Shown here piece by piece: positions 1 through 5,681 of a stretch of DNA of 38,448 nucleotides. Every line of letters begins with the position of its first letter. Position 1 is the stretch's first letter. Under the pieces are notes generated by a model. That model did no database searches, was not told the origin of the DNA, and was given only the letters and a program-made list of their open reading frames with translations. Origin of the DNA: a bacterium BMS3Abin14 (GTDB taxonomy: Bacteria > BMS3Abin14); NCBI GenBank assembly GCA_002897695.1, contig BDTG01000038.1, positions 1 to 38,448 of the forward strand, read 5' to 3'. Made by a program: the position numbers and the translations under genes.

Positions 1-41
1 GGTGTGAGGGCGGTGAGCCCCTCGGGGAGGAGAAAATTCTC

Positions 42-428
42 ATGAACACGAGTGACGCTGTAACAAAGCCCGGGCTTTGCACGGAATGCGGGGAACGGCC
101 CTGGAATCCAAAATACTTCAAAATCAAGAAATGCTCCAAGTGTGTGGCGAAGACCCGGAAGAAGCGGGCAGCCAAGACCGCCCCAGCTCCGGCGGCGAAG
201 CCGGGACCCGGAGTCCGTGAGGTAGAAGAAATCATGACTACTCGGGAGCCTCCGAAAAACGTCACTCCCGTTACCTTGACCACCATCAATTCCGATCGGT
301 TGGAAGATGACACCCTGGAGTGTATCGCCAAGGCGCACGAATGGTGTGAGCTCCTTAAGAAAGATGGCATTCCGTGCCAGCTGGAGATCCGGATCCGCAT
401 CGTGCCGGAAGAGGGGAGGGTGCAGTGA
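42..428 (+). CDS. Small Cys-rich protein of the mobile element, function unknown
   Basis: This 128-residue protein has an N-terminal zinc-finger-like segment with CTEC near residue 18 and CSKC near residue 31. A Lys/Arg/Ala/Pro-rich linker (about 36-58) follows, then a C-terminal part rich in charged residues. A purine-rich ribosome binding site (GGGGAGGAG) lies just before the ATG. Its stop codon overlaps the GTG start of the next gene (GTGA), so the two are probably translationally coupled. The basic linker plus Cys pairs would suit nucleic-acid binding, but that is inference; I do not recognise the family. Confidence 0.65.
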   Translation: MNTSDAVTKPGLCTECGERPWNPKYFKIKKCSKCVAKTRKKRAAKTAPAPAAKPGPGVREVEEIMTTREPPKNVTPVTLTTINSDRLEDDTLECIAKAHEWCELLKKDGIPCQLEIRIRIVPEEGRVQ

Positions 429-589
429 TCACCAAGGCCGTCCTCACCCTCGGCCCCGCCTACTTCGCCACGAGGATCCTCATGAGTCCGATGGTTCCCC
501 TGGTGGCTCGGATTCTCATCGTCTGGTTTCTTGTCAGCGTCCCCGTGGGGATCCTGGTGGGCCGGATGCTCCGGAGGGCACAGCCGTGA
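425..589 (+). CDS. Small single-pass membrane protein
   Basis: Starting at the GTG that overlaps the previous stop, this gives 54 residues. There is a hydrophobic segment from about residue 20 to 46 (VPLVARILIVWFLVSVPVGI) and an Arg-containing C-terminus (MLRRAQP). The reading frame is open further upstream, but the GTGA junction matches the junctions of the other genes in this chain, which favours the GTG at 425. The protein probably sits in the inner membrane. Small membrane proteins are common in phage and island early regions; I cannot assign a role. Confidence 0.5.
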   Translation: MITKAVLTLGPAYFATRILMSPMVPLVARILIVWFLVSVPVGILVGRMLRRAQP

Positions 590-819
590 GCGTGACAAAG
601 ATGGAAGCCAGACCTGAGCTGAAAACTGTCCGTGAATGGTGTCCTATCTGTCCCAGGTGCGGCCATGAGGACCGGGATTGGTGGACCGATATGCACGACA
701 TGGGTGACGGTGAGAGTGTGGAAACCGAATGCGGTATGTGCGGTTCACCCATCATGATCACCACTCATATCAATATTTCTTTTACCACAACTGAGGGGCG
801 CAGCCGTGAGCAGCAGTGA
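586..819 (+). CDS. Zinc-ribbon protein of the mobile element
   Basis: From the GTG at 586 (overlapping the previous TGA) the product is 77 residues. It contains two Cys knuckles, CPICPRCG and CGMCG, spaced like a zinc ribbon, with an Asp/Glu/Trp-rich stretch between them. An ATG at 601 is an alternative start. The base string CAGCCGTGAGC at this start recurs at the start of the next gene (806), so the two gene junctions look duplicated. Zinc ribbons of this sort usually bind nucleic acid or proteins; no function can be assigned here. Confidence 0.6.
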   Translation: MSVTKMEARPELKTVREWCPICPRCGHEDRDWWTDMHDMGDGESVETECGMCGSPIMITTHINISFTTTEGRSREQQ

Positions 820-1066
820 GAGATTTGACCACAAGAATGAATATACCTATGGCGGAGTCATTTCGCACTATGGAGACGTGGCAAAATGCCCCTTTTGTAA
901 CCATCATGTTCTGGGGAAATGGAAAAGGCCTGATGGTAAATTTGTGGTCAAATGTGAAATCCATCTTTGTGGCGCCGAAGGCCCTCCGCGGGCCAATGGC
1001 TCAAAGGCAATTGAGGCATGGAATAAGCGCCGCAACAATAAAACCATGACGGTGGGTAGGTTATGA
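806..1066 (+). CDS. Lar-like restriction alleviation family protein
   Basis: This 86-residue protein shows the pattern of the Lar family: CPFCNHHV, then a short linker with a basic KRPDGKFVVKCE strand, a second Cys region (CEIHLCGAEGPP), and the ending KAIEAWNKRRN. Lar-type proteins of Rac prophage and relatives modulate type I restriction of unmodified DNA, and many phages carry relatives of unknown effect. The GTG start overlaps the 3' end of the preceding gene by 14 bases, and its TGA overlaps the ATG of the DUF5131 gene. Family membership is fairly clear from the motif; anti-restriction activity is inferred. Confidence 0.75.
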   Translation: MSSSERFDHKNEYTYGGVISHYGDVAKCPFCNHHVLGKWKRPDGKFVVKCEIHLCGAEGPPRANGSKAIEAWNKRRNNKTMTVGRL

Positions 1067-1917
1067 GCACAACTAAAATAGAATGGTGTGACCGTGTTTG
1101 GAATCCGGTAACAGGCTGTTCGCCGGTCGGCGCGGGATGCAATAACTGTTACGCCCGCAGGATGGCGAACCGTGGGATGTGGGATTATGGGTTTGATATA
1201 ACCTTCCATCCTGACCGCCTCGGCCAACCCCTCAGATGGCGGCGAAAGAGCCCCCCTCTCCGTATTTTCGTCGATTCCATGGGCGACCTATTCCATGAGG
1301 ATGTGCCTTATGAATGGATTGGTGAAATAATAAATACAATCTTCGAGTGTCAACAGCACATTTTTATCGTTCTAACAAAGCGACCAGATCGGATGCGCCG
1401 GTTCATAAAGGACATGGACGAAAACCACATCGCCATTTCTGCACTCCCCAACCTCCAACTCGGTGTATCCGTATGGGACCAGGAGTCCGCTGATCGGTTT
1501 ATCCCTATCCTGCTGGATACTCCCGCCACCGTGCGGATAGTGAGCATTGAACCAATGCTGGGACCGGTGGATTTATCCCATTTTTTATTTAGGTGTTCGG
1601 CTTGCGGTGACGCACCTGACTGGAAAGATCAAAGGTGGCGAATAGGGTTCCGTGGATGGGAACATGCTTGCCAGCACCAACAAGCAGGATGTTTTCCAGT
1701 TGAGGTAAAAACCGGTTTGCATCATGTCATCCTTGGTGGTGAAACAGGCCCCGGAGCCAGGAAGATGGACCTCGATTGGGCAAGATCAGTTCGGGACCAA
1801 TGTATAGAAGCCAGGGTGCCATTTTTCTACAAAGGCGTTGGCGCAGCGACCCTGCCCAAAAAGCATCCCGATTATATGCTTCTCGATGGGCGCCGGATGG
1901 ATGGGGGGATCATATGA
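1063..1917 (+). CDS. DUF5131 / phage Gp37-Gp68 family protein
   Basis: The 284-residue product begins TKIEWCDRVWNPVTGC and carries a Cys cluster C19-x6-C26-x2-C29 followed by YARRMA. The C-terminal half has ILGGETGPGARKMDLDW and then RDQCIEARVPFFYKG. These are signatures of the DUF5131 (phage Gp37/Gp68) family, common in phages and mobile elements. The Cys cluster resembles the metal-binding site of radical-SAM-like proteins, but the enzymatic activity is not established. A short insert with an extra CSAC pair (near residue 178) is present. It starts with an ATGA overlap and ends with one, so it belongs to the same coupled gene chain. Confidence 0.85.
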   Translation: MSTTKIEWCDRVWNPVTGCSPVGAGCNNCYARRMANRGMWDYGFDITFHPDRLGQPLRWRRKSPPLRIFVDSMGDLFHEDVPYEWIGEIINTIFECQQHIFIVLTKRPDRMRRFIKDMDENHIAISALPNLQLGVSVWDQESADRFIPILLDTPATVRIVSIEPMLGPVDLSHFLFRCSACGDAPDWKDQRWRIGFRGWEHACQHQQAGCFPVEVKTGLHHVILGGETGPGARKMDLDWARSVRDQCIEARVPFFYKGVGAATLPKKHPDYMLLDGRRMDGGII

Positions 1918-2414
1918 GTAAATTCTATCGCAAGTCAGTGATAATCGAAGAAGTTCCGGCGTGGCAGGAATGTGATGTCTGCACCGAGGCGGGTAAAGGG
2001 GAGATTATCACAGGCTTGGGTGGAGGTATCAAGAAAGCAAGAGGAGGCCCCGTAGTTGACAGTTTCCCAGACCCTCTAGGGGTTAGAAGGCGCAAAAGAA
2101 GTCCTTGTTCTGCCTGCCATGGCAAAGGCGGTAAGTGGCACGAGGCGACACAGCTCGCCTCCAGCTGGGACCAAAAGCACAGTTGGAGAGTAATACGCGA
2201 ATACAAGGTGGAGTCTACCTCCGTCCTCTTCCGTGAGCATGAGGTGTGCCGGGGTTGTAAGGGCAAGCGGGAGGTATACGATCTGCAGCTTAGTCATGTG
2301 GTATTCCATTCCCCCTTGCCACGTATTCCCTGTTCTCGCTGTCTCAAAGACGCGGAGGGCAAGCCAACCGGAGCAGAACCGGGCACTGCTGGAGAATGGC
2401 GAGTGAAGGGGTGA
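1914..2414 (+). CDS. Protein with repeated DnaJ-like Cys motifs
   Basis: Taking the ATG at 1914, which overlaps the DUF5131 stop, gives 166 residues. It has four Cys pairs: CDVC (20-23), CSACHGKGG, CRGCKGKR and CSRC. The middle ones resemble the CxxCxGxG knuckles of the DnaJ zinc-binding domain. There is no J domain. It begins with a short strand leading to PAWQEC and ends with EWRVKG; the smaller protein at 2765-3016 has the same beginning and ending, so the two look like paralogues. It is probably a zinc-binding scaffold; the partner is unknown. Confidence 0.65.
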   Translation: MSKFYRKSVIIEEVPAWQECDVCTEAGKGEIITGLGGGIKKARGGPVVDSFPDPLGVRRRKRSPCSACHGKGGKWHEATQLASSWDQKHSWRVIREYKVESTSVLFREHEVCRGCKGKREVYDLQLSHVVFHSPLPRIPCSRCLKDAEGKPTGAEPGTAGEWRVKG

Positions 2415-2491
2415 ACCATGCTGATGTCATATTGGCCACTATCATCTTCATGGTTGTGGAGTTGGTAATTGCAATGCTGTTTTTGGATTGA
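2411..2491 (+). CDS. Predicted 26-residue membrane micropeptide
   Basis: A GTG overlapping the previous TGA opens a 26-residue frame ending at 2491. After a short polar N-terminus (MNHAD) it is almost entirely hydrophobic (VILATIIFMVVELVIAMLF), enough for one membrane span. The GTGA junction is the same as elsewhere in this chain, which supports translation. The ribosome binding site of the next gene follows directly. The call rests on position and composition only. Confidence 0.4.
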   Translation: MNHADVILATIIFMVVELVIAMLFLD

Positions 2492-2503
2492 GGGGGAGTA
2501 ATA

Positions 2504-2761
2504 ATGAAAGAACAAATACTGAACGTAACATTTATAGTTAATGGGGTTGATGTAGAAATTGAAGTGACTCCGAACCAGCTTTTGAAGACCGGACGGAATA
2601 AAGTTTTAAAATTAAGCAACAATATTGGACGGCCTGCCATTGAGTGGGAAATTCACAGTGATGCCGGGCAGGCCTTGAACCCGAACAAAACCTTTGCTGC
2701 AGAAAGAGTTGGATCAAGTGACCGGTTGTTTCTTAATCTGGCTGTTGGTTTTGGGGGCTAA
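2504..2761 (+). CDS. Ubiquitin-like (beta-grasp) protein ending in Gly-Gly
   Basis: This 85-residue protein has a ubiquitin-like layout. A first hairpin (ILNVTFIVNGVDVEIEV) is followed by a helix region (PNQLLKTGRNKVLKLSNN), then GRPAIEWEIHSDAGQALNP, and a last strand RLFLNLAVGFGG that ends exactly at Gly-Gly before the stop. The pattern resembles the DUF2604-type ubiquitin-like family of bacteria; I assign this from memory of the motif, not a search. A free C-terminal Gly-Gly is what E1-like enzymes activate in ubiquitin, ThiS and MoaD proteins. No E1-like, E2-like or JAB peptidase gene is visible in the window. A strong ribosome binding site (GGGGGAG) lies 5 bases before the ATG. Confidence 0.7.
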   Translation: MKEQILNVTFIVNGVDVEIEVTPNQLLKTGRNKVLKLSNNIGRPAIEWEIHSDAGQALNPNKTFAAERVGSSDRLFLNLAVGFGG

Positions 2762-2764
2762 ATC

Positions 2765-3016
2765 ATGAACTACACACTTGAACCAACCCGCATCATTAGG
2801 TGGCGGATAGTAGAACCAAGATACCCGGCATGGCAGGAATGCGAAAAGTGCAACGGGAATGGGAAGGTGGGATTATTAAAGAAGGGTCCCAACAACCCTC
2901 AACTCAATACTGCTTCTGCTATAACGTGGGACGACATGCCCTCTATAGCGGAATGTCCTGACTGCTCCGGTACCGGCATTGGGCCAGGCACAGAGAGGTG
3001 GAAGGTGGAAGGATGA
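2765..3016 (+). CDS. Small protein with two DnaJ-like CxxCxGxG motifs
   Basis: This 83-residue protein has CEKCNGNGK near residue 27 and CPDCSGTGIG near residue 66, the classical DnaJ zinc-knuckle form, but no J domain. Its N-terminal PAWQEC and C-terminal ERWKVEG match those of the protein encoded at 1914-2414, pointing to a duplication followed by divergence. It starts four bases after the ubiquitin-like gene and its TGA overlaps the next ATG, so all three are likely co-translated. Function unknown; a zinc-binding adaptor is a reasonable guess. Confidence 0.65.
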   Translation: MNYTLEPTRIIRWRIVEPRYPAWQECEKCNGNGKVGLLKKGPNNPQLNTASAITWDDMPSIAECPDCSGTGIGPGTERWKVEG

Positions 3017-3192
3017 GTGAAGAATGTAGGAAATGTGGGAACGACTTCTGGTATGAGAAAGGTAAGGAAACCTGTCCTGTCTGCGAGAGGGACGAAGTCA
3101 TCGCAAGACTGAAGCACGAGCTTGCATTCAACCGAGCTGTCCTGCGAAATGTTATCGATATTATTGAGGGCATTCTGGAGGAAAAATCATGA
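3013..3192 (+). CDS. Short zinc-ribbon plus helix protein
   Basis: With the ATG at 3013, overlapping the previous stop, the product has 59 residues. It has CRKCG near residue 5 and CPVCERD near residue 24, then a helical tail (EVIARLKHELAFNRAVLRNV and onward) that could dimerise. An upstream in-frame ATG at 2998 exists, but the ATGA junction fits the rest of the chain better. The role is unknown. The layout resembles many small phage zinc-ribbon proteins that bind nucleic acid or host proteins, but this is only a resemblance. Confidence 0.6.
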   Translation: MSEECRKCGNDFWYEKGKETCPVCERDEVIARLKHELAFNRAVLRNVIDIIEGILEEKS

Positions 3193-3302
3193 AAAAGAAT
3201 CCAGAGTCGGGGAGGGGATACTGGAAAAGACCACCGAGAAGACCGACGGAGCCTACGGCAAGCCGGAATCCAAATATCGGCTCAAACATGACGGACAGCT
3301 GA
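3189..3302 (+). CDS. Possible 37-residue basic peptide
   Basis: An ATG overlapping the previous TGA (ATGA) opens 37 codons of a Lys/Arg/Pro-rich peptide (MKKNPESGRGYWKRPPRRPT at its start). The only support is the coupled junction and the tight fit into the gap before the gene at 3310. It may be a spurious frame; if translated it would be a short basic, probably disordered peptide. Confidence 0.3.
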   Translation: MKKNPESGRGYWKRPPRRPTEPTASRNPNIGSNMTDS

Positions 3303-3309
3303 GGCTGCT

Positions 3310-3678
3310 GTGATCCTGGTCGGGGATATAGTTAAGACCAATTATGCGCGCCGCAGGCCATTTAGAGTTGTGAGTATTTCTCGTGGGTGTACTTGCCCTG
3401 ATTATATCAATGAGATCAGCATGGATGATCCACCTCCGCGACCGCCCCACATACATCTAATCTGTGTGGCGGCTGAAACACCCTTAAGAAAATCCTATCA
3501 TCGGCATGAGCTATATTGGCTTTCTGGATATGCTGAAAGGGATGATGGAAGGATCACCAGTATAGACAATGATGGGGTGTTAGGCCCTGGGCACTTAAAT
3601 GCCGGTGAGCCAGATGAGCTTTTTATAATTGGTTCCACTTCCGGGGCCCAGCTGGAGCTTTTCCAGTGCACCCCTTGA
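3310..3678 (+). CDS. Conserved-looking phage-type hypothetical protein
   Basis: This 122-residue protein starts at a GTG seven bases after the previous stop. It opens with GDIVKTNYARRRPFRVVSIS, a beta-rich segment typical of small SH3/KOW-like barrels. It continues with CTCPDYINEI and PPRPPHIHLICVAAE, then a Gly/Asp-rich C-terminal part (LNAGEPDELFIIG). I recall similar hypothetical proteins in phages and islands, but no function. Cys and His residues in the middle might bind a metal. It overlaps only the non-preferred upstream start of the integrase, so it is probably the last cargo gene before the integrase. Confidence 0.6.
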   Translation: MILVGDIVKTNYARRRPFRVVSISRGCTCPDYINEISMDDPPPRPPHIHLICVAAETPLRKSYHRHELYWLSGYAERDDGRITSIDNDGVLGPGHLNAGEPDELFIIGSTSGAQLELFQCTP

Positions 3679-3737
3679 CCTCCCTTATACCCCCTGATAT
3701 TCTCCTCGTCTCCGAAACCGGAGGCTGGGAGGGGTGT

Positions 3738-4961
3738 ATGAAGGGCGGGATCTGTACCAGGGAGAAGTGTCCTCAATGCGGCGGGAAGTTCCAGGAGGTC
3801 CTCTCAAAGAGTCGCGGCAAGCCGATTATGGATATGATCTGCCCCAGATGCGGCACCACTCCAAGACGTTTTTTTCTCTTTCTTTATCTCTCAAAACAGA
3901 TTGCTCCGGACGTCGCCAAACGCAAGGTCCGGCTCTATTCCAACCAGGACGGCTACCCACTGGGCAGTTATGGTGAAGCCCACCGGCTCCTCGAGCAGAT
4001 TCGCTCCGAGATCGACGCGCGGATCTTCGATATCTCCAATTACCTGCCTTCGGAGATCGAGGGGTTCCGTGGGGCCCGGCAGTTTCCCAGGTGGCTGGCC
4101 ACCAAGCAGAACTTTTCCCCGACCCATTACCGAGAGCTGAAGCGGTATGTCCGGTTGTATTTCGGACCATATTTTGATCGCCTCGACACCCGCCGACTGA
4201 ATACCGCGCACATAGAGGACTTTCTGGAATGGATCCCGGTCCGCCAGGCCGAGTTGGGCCGGCCGGATCTCTCTCCAAAGACCAAGAAGAATATCATGGG
4301 CGCGCTGTCGTCATTCGCCAGGTGGCTGCATCGCCGTGGTACCATTGCCCAGCTCCCGCAATTCCCGGCCATCCCTGTTCCGGACCCCGTCATCCAGTGG
4401 ATAGGCAAGGAAGACCAGATGCGGATCCTGGAGGCCATCCCTCAGCAGCACAGGGCTATCTTCCGTTTTATGGCATGGCACCCGGTGAGATCCGGGGAAG
4501 CCAGGGCGCTCAAGGTAAAGGATTTTGATCCGGAGACCATCACGGTCCATGTGAGCAGGGCGTTTTCAGGAGGGGAGCTGCGGTCGCGCAAGAACCGGAG
4601 GGATTATTATCTCCCGCTGTCTGAAACGTTCGACTGGAGCCTCCTGGCCGGCAAGCTCCCGGAGGCCTGGGTATTCACCACCCCCCGGGGTCGGCCATAC
4701 TCCAGGGACTATCTGCCGAAGATATGGAGGGACTCTCTGCACCGCGCGGGGATCCCACACATCGCACTGAAGAACGCCACCCGCCACAGCGTGGCCAGTC
4801 AGGCGATAAACCGGGGTGTGAGGATCGAGGCGGTGAGCCGGGCCCTGGGACATTCCAATATCGGGGTGACCCTGGAGAGGTATGCCAAACTGGAAGTGGA
4901 GAGTCTAAGAGAGGTCCTTGACGCCAAAGTGGTCGTTTCCCTCATAAGAGAAAAAACCTGA
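3738..4961 (+). CDS. Tyrosine recombinase / integrase with N-terminal zinc ribbon
   Basis: The integrase cuts and rejoins DNA at attachment sites and most likely inserts this element into the adjacent tRNA-Glu gene. Using the ATG at 3738, which has a GGGAGGGG ribosome binding site, it is 407 residues. The N-terminal zinc ribbon is CPQCG (11-15) and CPRCG (35-39). A core-binding domain spans about 110-205 and the catalytic domain about 220-390. Catalytic residues visible are Arg251 (HPVRSGEARAL), Arg349 (NATRHS), His372 (LGHSNI) and Tyr382 (TLERYAKL). The first His of the usual HxxR box is Asn here. An upstream in-frame GTG at 3666 would overlap the preceding gene and is less likely. Confidence 0.9.
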   Translation: MKGGICTREKCPQCGGKFQEVLSKSRGKPIMDMICPRCGTTPRRFFLFLYLSKQIAPDVAKRKVRLYSNQDGYPLGSYGEAHRLLEQIRSEIDARIFDISNYLPSEIEGFRGARQFPRWLATKQNFSPTHYRELKRYVRLYFGPYFDRLDTRRLNTAHIEDFLEWIPVRQAELGRPDLSPKTKKNIMGALSSFARWLHRRGTIAQLPQFPAIPVPDPVIQWIGKEDQMRILEAIPQQHRAIFRFMAWHPVRSGEARALKVKDFDPETITVHVSRAFSGGELRSRKNRRDYYLPLSETFDWSLLAGKLPEAWVFTTPRGRPYSRDYLPKIWRDSLHRAGIPHIALKNATRHSVASQAINRGVRIEAVSRALGHSNIGVTLERYAKLEVESLREVLDAKVVVSLIREKT

Positions 4962-4972
4962 TCCCGCAAAAT

Positions 4973-4992
4973 TGGTACCCTAATGGTACCCT
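4973..4992. repeat. Two 9-base direct repeats between integrase and tRNA
   Basis: The string TGGTACCCT occurs at 4973-4981 and again at 4984-4992, eleven bases apart, which is one helical turn. It lies just after the integrase stop and about 50 bases from the tRNA-Glu end. Short helically phased repeats at this place are typical of arm-type binding sites for tyrosine integrases or excisionases; the role is inferred. Confidence 0.55.
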
Positions 4993-5002
4993 GAGCGAAT
5001 AT

Positions 5003-5020
5003 GGGGGGCTGTGAACCCCC
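5003..5020. terminator. G/C hairpin between integrase and tRNA-Glu
   Basis: GGGGG and CCCCC pair around an 8-base loop. No clean run of T follows on either strand, so a terminator role for the integrase (plus) or the tRNAs (minus) is only possible, not shown. Confidence 0.3.
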
Positions 5021-5037
5021 TGAAATAGCCGTTTTAT

Positions 5038-5112
5038 TGGTGACCCCAACGGGATTCGAACCCGTATTACCAACGTGAGAGGCTGGCGTCCTGACCGTTA
5101 GACGATGGGGCC
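5038..5112 (-). tRNA. tRNA-Glu(CTC)
   Basis: Read on the minus strand the gene begins GGCCCCATCGTCTAACGG and ends TGGGGTCA followed by an encoded CCA (5038-5040). The acceptor stem pairs with one G-T wobble. The anticodon loop is CTCTCAC on a five-pair stem, giving anticodon CTC for Glu. The T arm is GGGTTCGAATCCC. It lies 6 bases after tRNA-Gln and probably shares its transcript. Its 3' end faces the integrase and is the probable attachment site. Confidence 0.95.
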
Positions 5113-5118
5113 GGTATG

Positions 5119-5192
5119 TGGCTGGGGAGGGAGGAATCGAACCCCCACATACGGAACCAGAATCCGCTGTCCTACCCTTAGACGACTCCCCA
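5119..5192 (-). tRNA. tRNA-Gln(CTG)
   Basis: On the minus strand it starts TGGGGAGTCGTCTAAGGG and ends CTCCCCAG with an encoded CCA (5119-5121). The acceptor stem is perfect and the unusual T at position 1 is typical of tRNA-Gln. The anticodon loop TTCTGGT gives CTG. The T arm is GGGGGTTCGATTCCTCC. It is upstream of tRNA-Glu in the same direction, and its cognate synthetase glnS is also in this window. Confidence 0.95.
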
Positions 5193-5206
5193 ATATTGAC
5201 ATGGTC

Positions 5207-5233
5207 GCAAAAAGCCCATTCGTGGCTTTTTGC
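5207..5233. repeat. Dispersed hairpin repeat, copy A
   Basis: GCAAAAAGCC (5207-5216) and GGCTTTTTGC (5224-5233) form a perfect 10-pair stem with a 7-base loop, preceded by TTGACATGGTC. Related hairpins or half-copies occur at 5355-5392, 5682-5716, 13189-13213, 25923-25952 and 27121-27163, always between genes. Confidence 0.8.
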
Positions 5234-5237
5234 TCAG

Positions 5238-5268
5238 CGGAAAGCGAAAAGTGTCATTTTCACTTTCC
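5238..5268. repeat. GAAAG-type hairpin repeat, inverted copy of 25907-25937
   Basis: Read on the minus strand, GAAAGTGAAAA and TTTTCGCTTTC pair with one G-T wobble around the loop TGACAC. A nearly identical string in the opposite orientation follows the glnS stop at 25907-25937, so this is a second dispersed element. Confidence 0.75.
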
Positions 5269-5280
5269 TTGCAAATCAAC

Positions 5281-5336
5281 GACTTGCAGCGCAAGTCATC
5301 GATTTGGGCGCCCCACGCGGGGTGCGTCGATGACTT
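5281..5336. repeat. Two adjoining hairpins: 7-pair and long compound stem
   Basis: GACTTGC (5281-5287) pairs with GCAAGTC (5291-5297). Overlapping it, AAGTCATCGA (5293-5302) pairs perfectly with TCGATGACTT (5327-5336). Inside that, GCGCCCC (5308-5314) pairs with GGGGTGC (5319-5325) around the loop ACGC. The two structures share bases and would be mutually exclusive in RNA. Confidence 0.75.
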
Positions 5337-5354
5337 TCTGCGAAGTCATCAACT

Positions 5355-5392
5355 ATTGATATGGTCGCAAAAAGTCCTTCCTGGTCTTTTTT
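5355..5392. repeat. Dispersed hairpin repeat, copy B
   Basis: The lead ATTGATATGGTCGCAAAAAG matches copy A at 18 of 20 positions. The stem AAAAAGTCC/GGTCTTTTT has one T-T mismatch and a 5-base loop. Confidence 0.7.
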
Positions 5393-5638
5393 CACCGGCG
5401 GGACAGGGTGGTCCCTCTTCCGCGCAGTTTCTGAAACTATGATATTCAGGCTGTCTTGTCAACGGTCTGGGGGGGTCTCTTGTGTCAGCATTTGGAGTAT
5501 ATTCCCTCTGACTGCAATGCTGAAAAGTCCCCATAGCCTATCGCCCGCTCTTTCCCATTGGACCTGTTTTCTCTCTGGACTCTGGACTGATATGTCCCGT
5601 TGGACGTTGGGTAAACTATGTTTCACGGTGTTCCCCCC

Positions 5639-5666
5639 TTGACATGACCATGGCCGGAATTAGATT
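5639..5666 (+). promoter_or_regulatory. Candidate promoter for the hsp20 cluster
   Basis: TTGACA at 5639-5644 is followed after 16 bases by TAGATT (5661-5666). The -35 box is perfect and preceded by a C-run; the -10 box matches 4 of 6. A clear heat-shock sigma32 -10 box is not seen, so the class of promoter is uncertain. Confidence 0.45.
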
Positions 5667-5681
5667 TTTCATGGTACATTG

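Larger units (their letters stand above)
1..5041. mobile_element. Right part of an integrative element inserted at the 3' end of tRNA-Glu
   Basis: A tyrosine integrase gene ends 76 bases from the encoded CCA end of a tRNA-Glu gene, the usual layout for elements that integrate into tRNA 3' ends. Left of it lie a dozen small genes, mostly joined by 4-base stop-start overlaps and including phage-type families (Lar-like, DUF5131). The genes right of the tRNAs are ordinary chromosomal housekeeping genes. The left attachment site is not in the window, so total size is unknown. Whether this is a prophage, a satellite or a plain genomic island cannot be told, because no capsid, terminase or replication gene is visible. 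The right limit inside or at the tRNA is inferred. Confidence 0.75.

Noticed and set aside
1-3302. Possible Bil-like ubiquitin conjugation operon
   Set aside because: Only the ubiquitin-like protein is present; no E1, E2 or deubiquitinase motif is visible, so a full system is not claimed for this window.
3666-3737. Upstream GTG start for the integrase
   Set aside because: It would overlap the previous gene and lacks a ribosome site; the ATG at 3738 has GGGAGGGG just upstream and begins directly before the zinc ribbon.
5196-5392. Possible CRISPR array in the tRNA-hsp20 gap
   Set aside because: The repeats are imperfect hairpins at irregular spacing (about 160 and 327 bases) with no regular spacers and no cas genes nearby.
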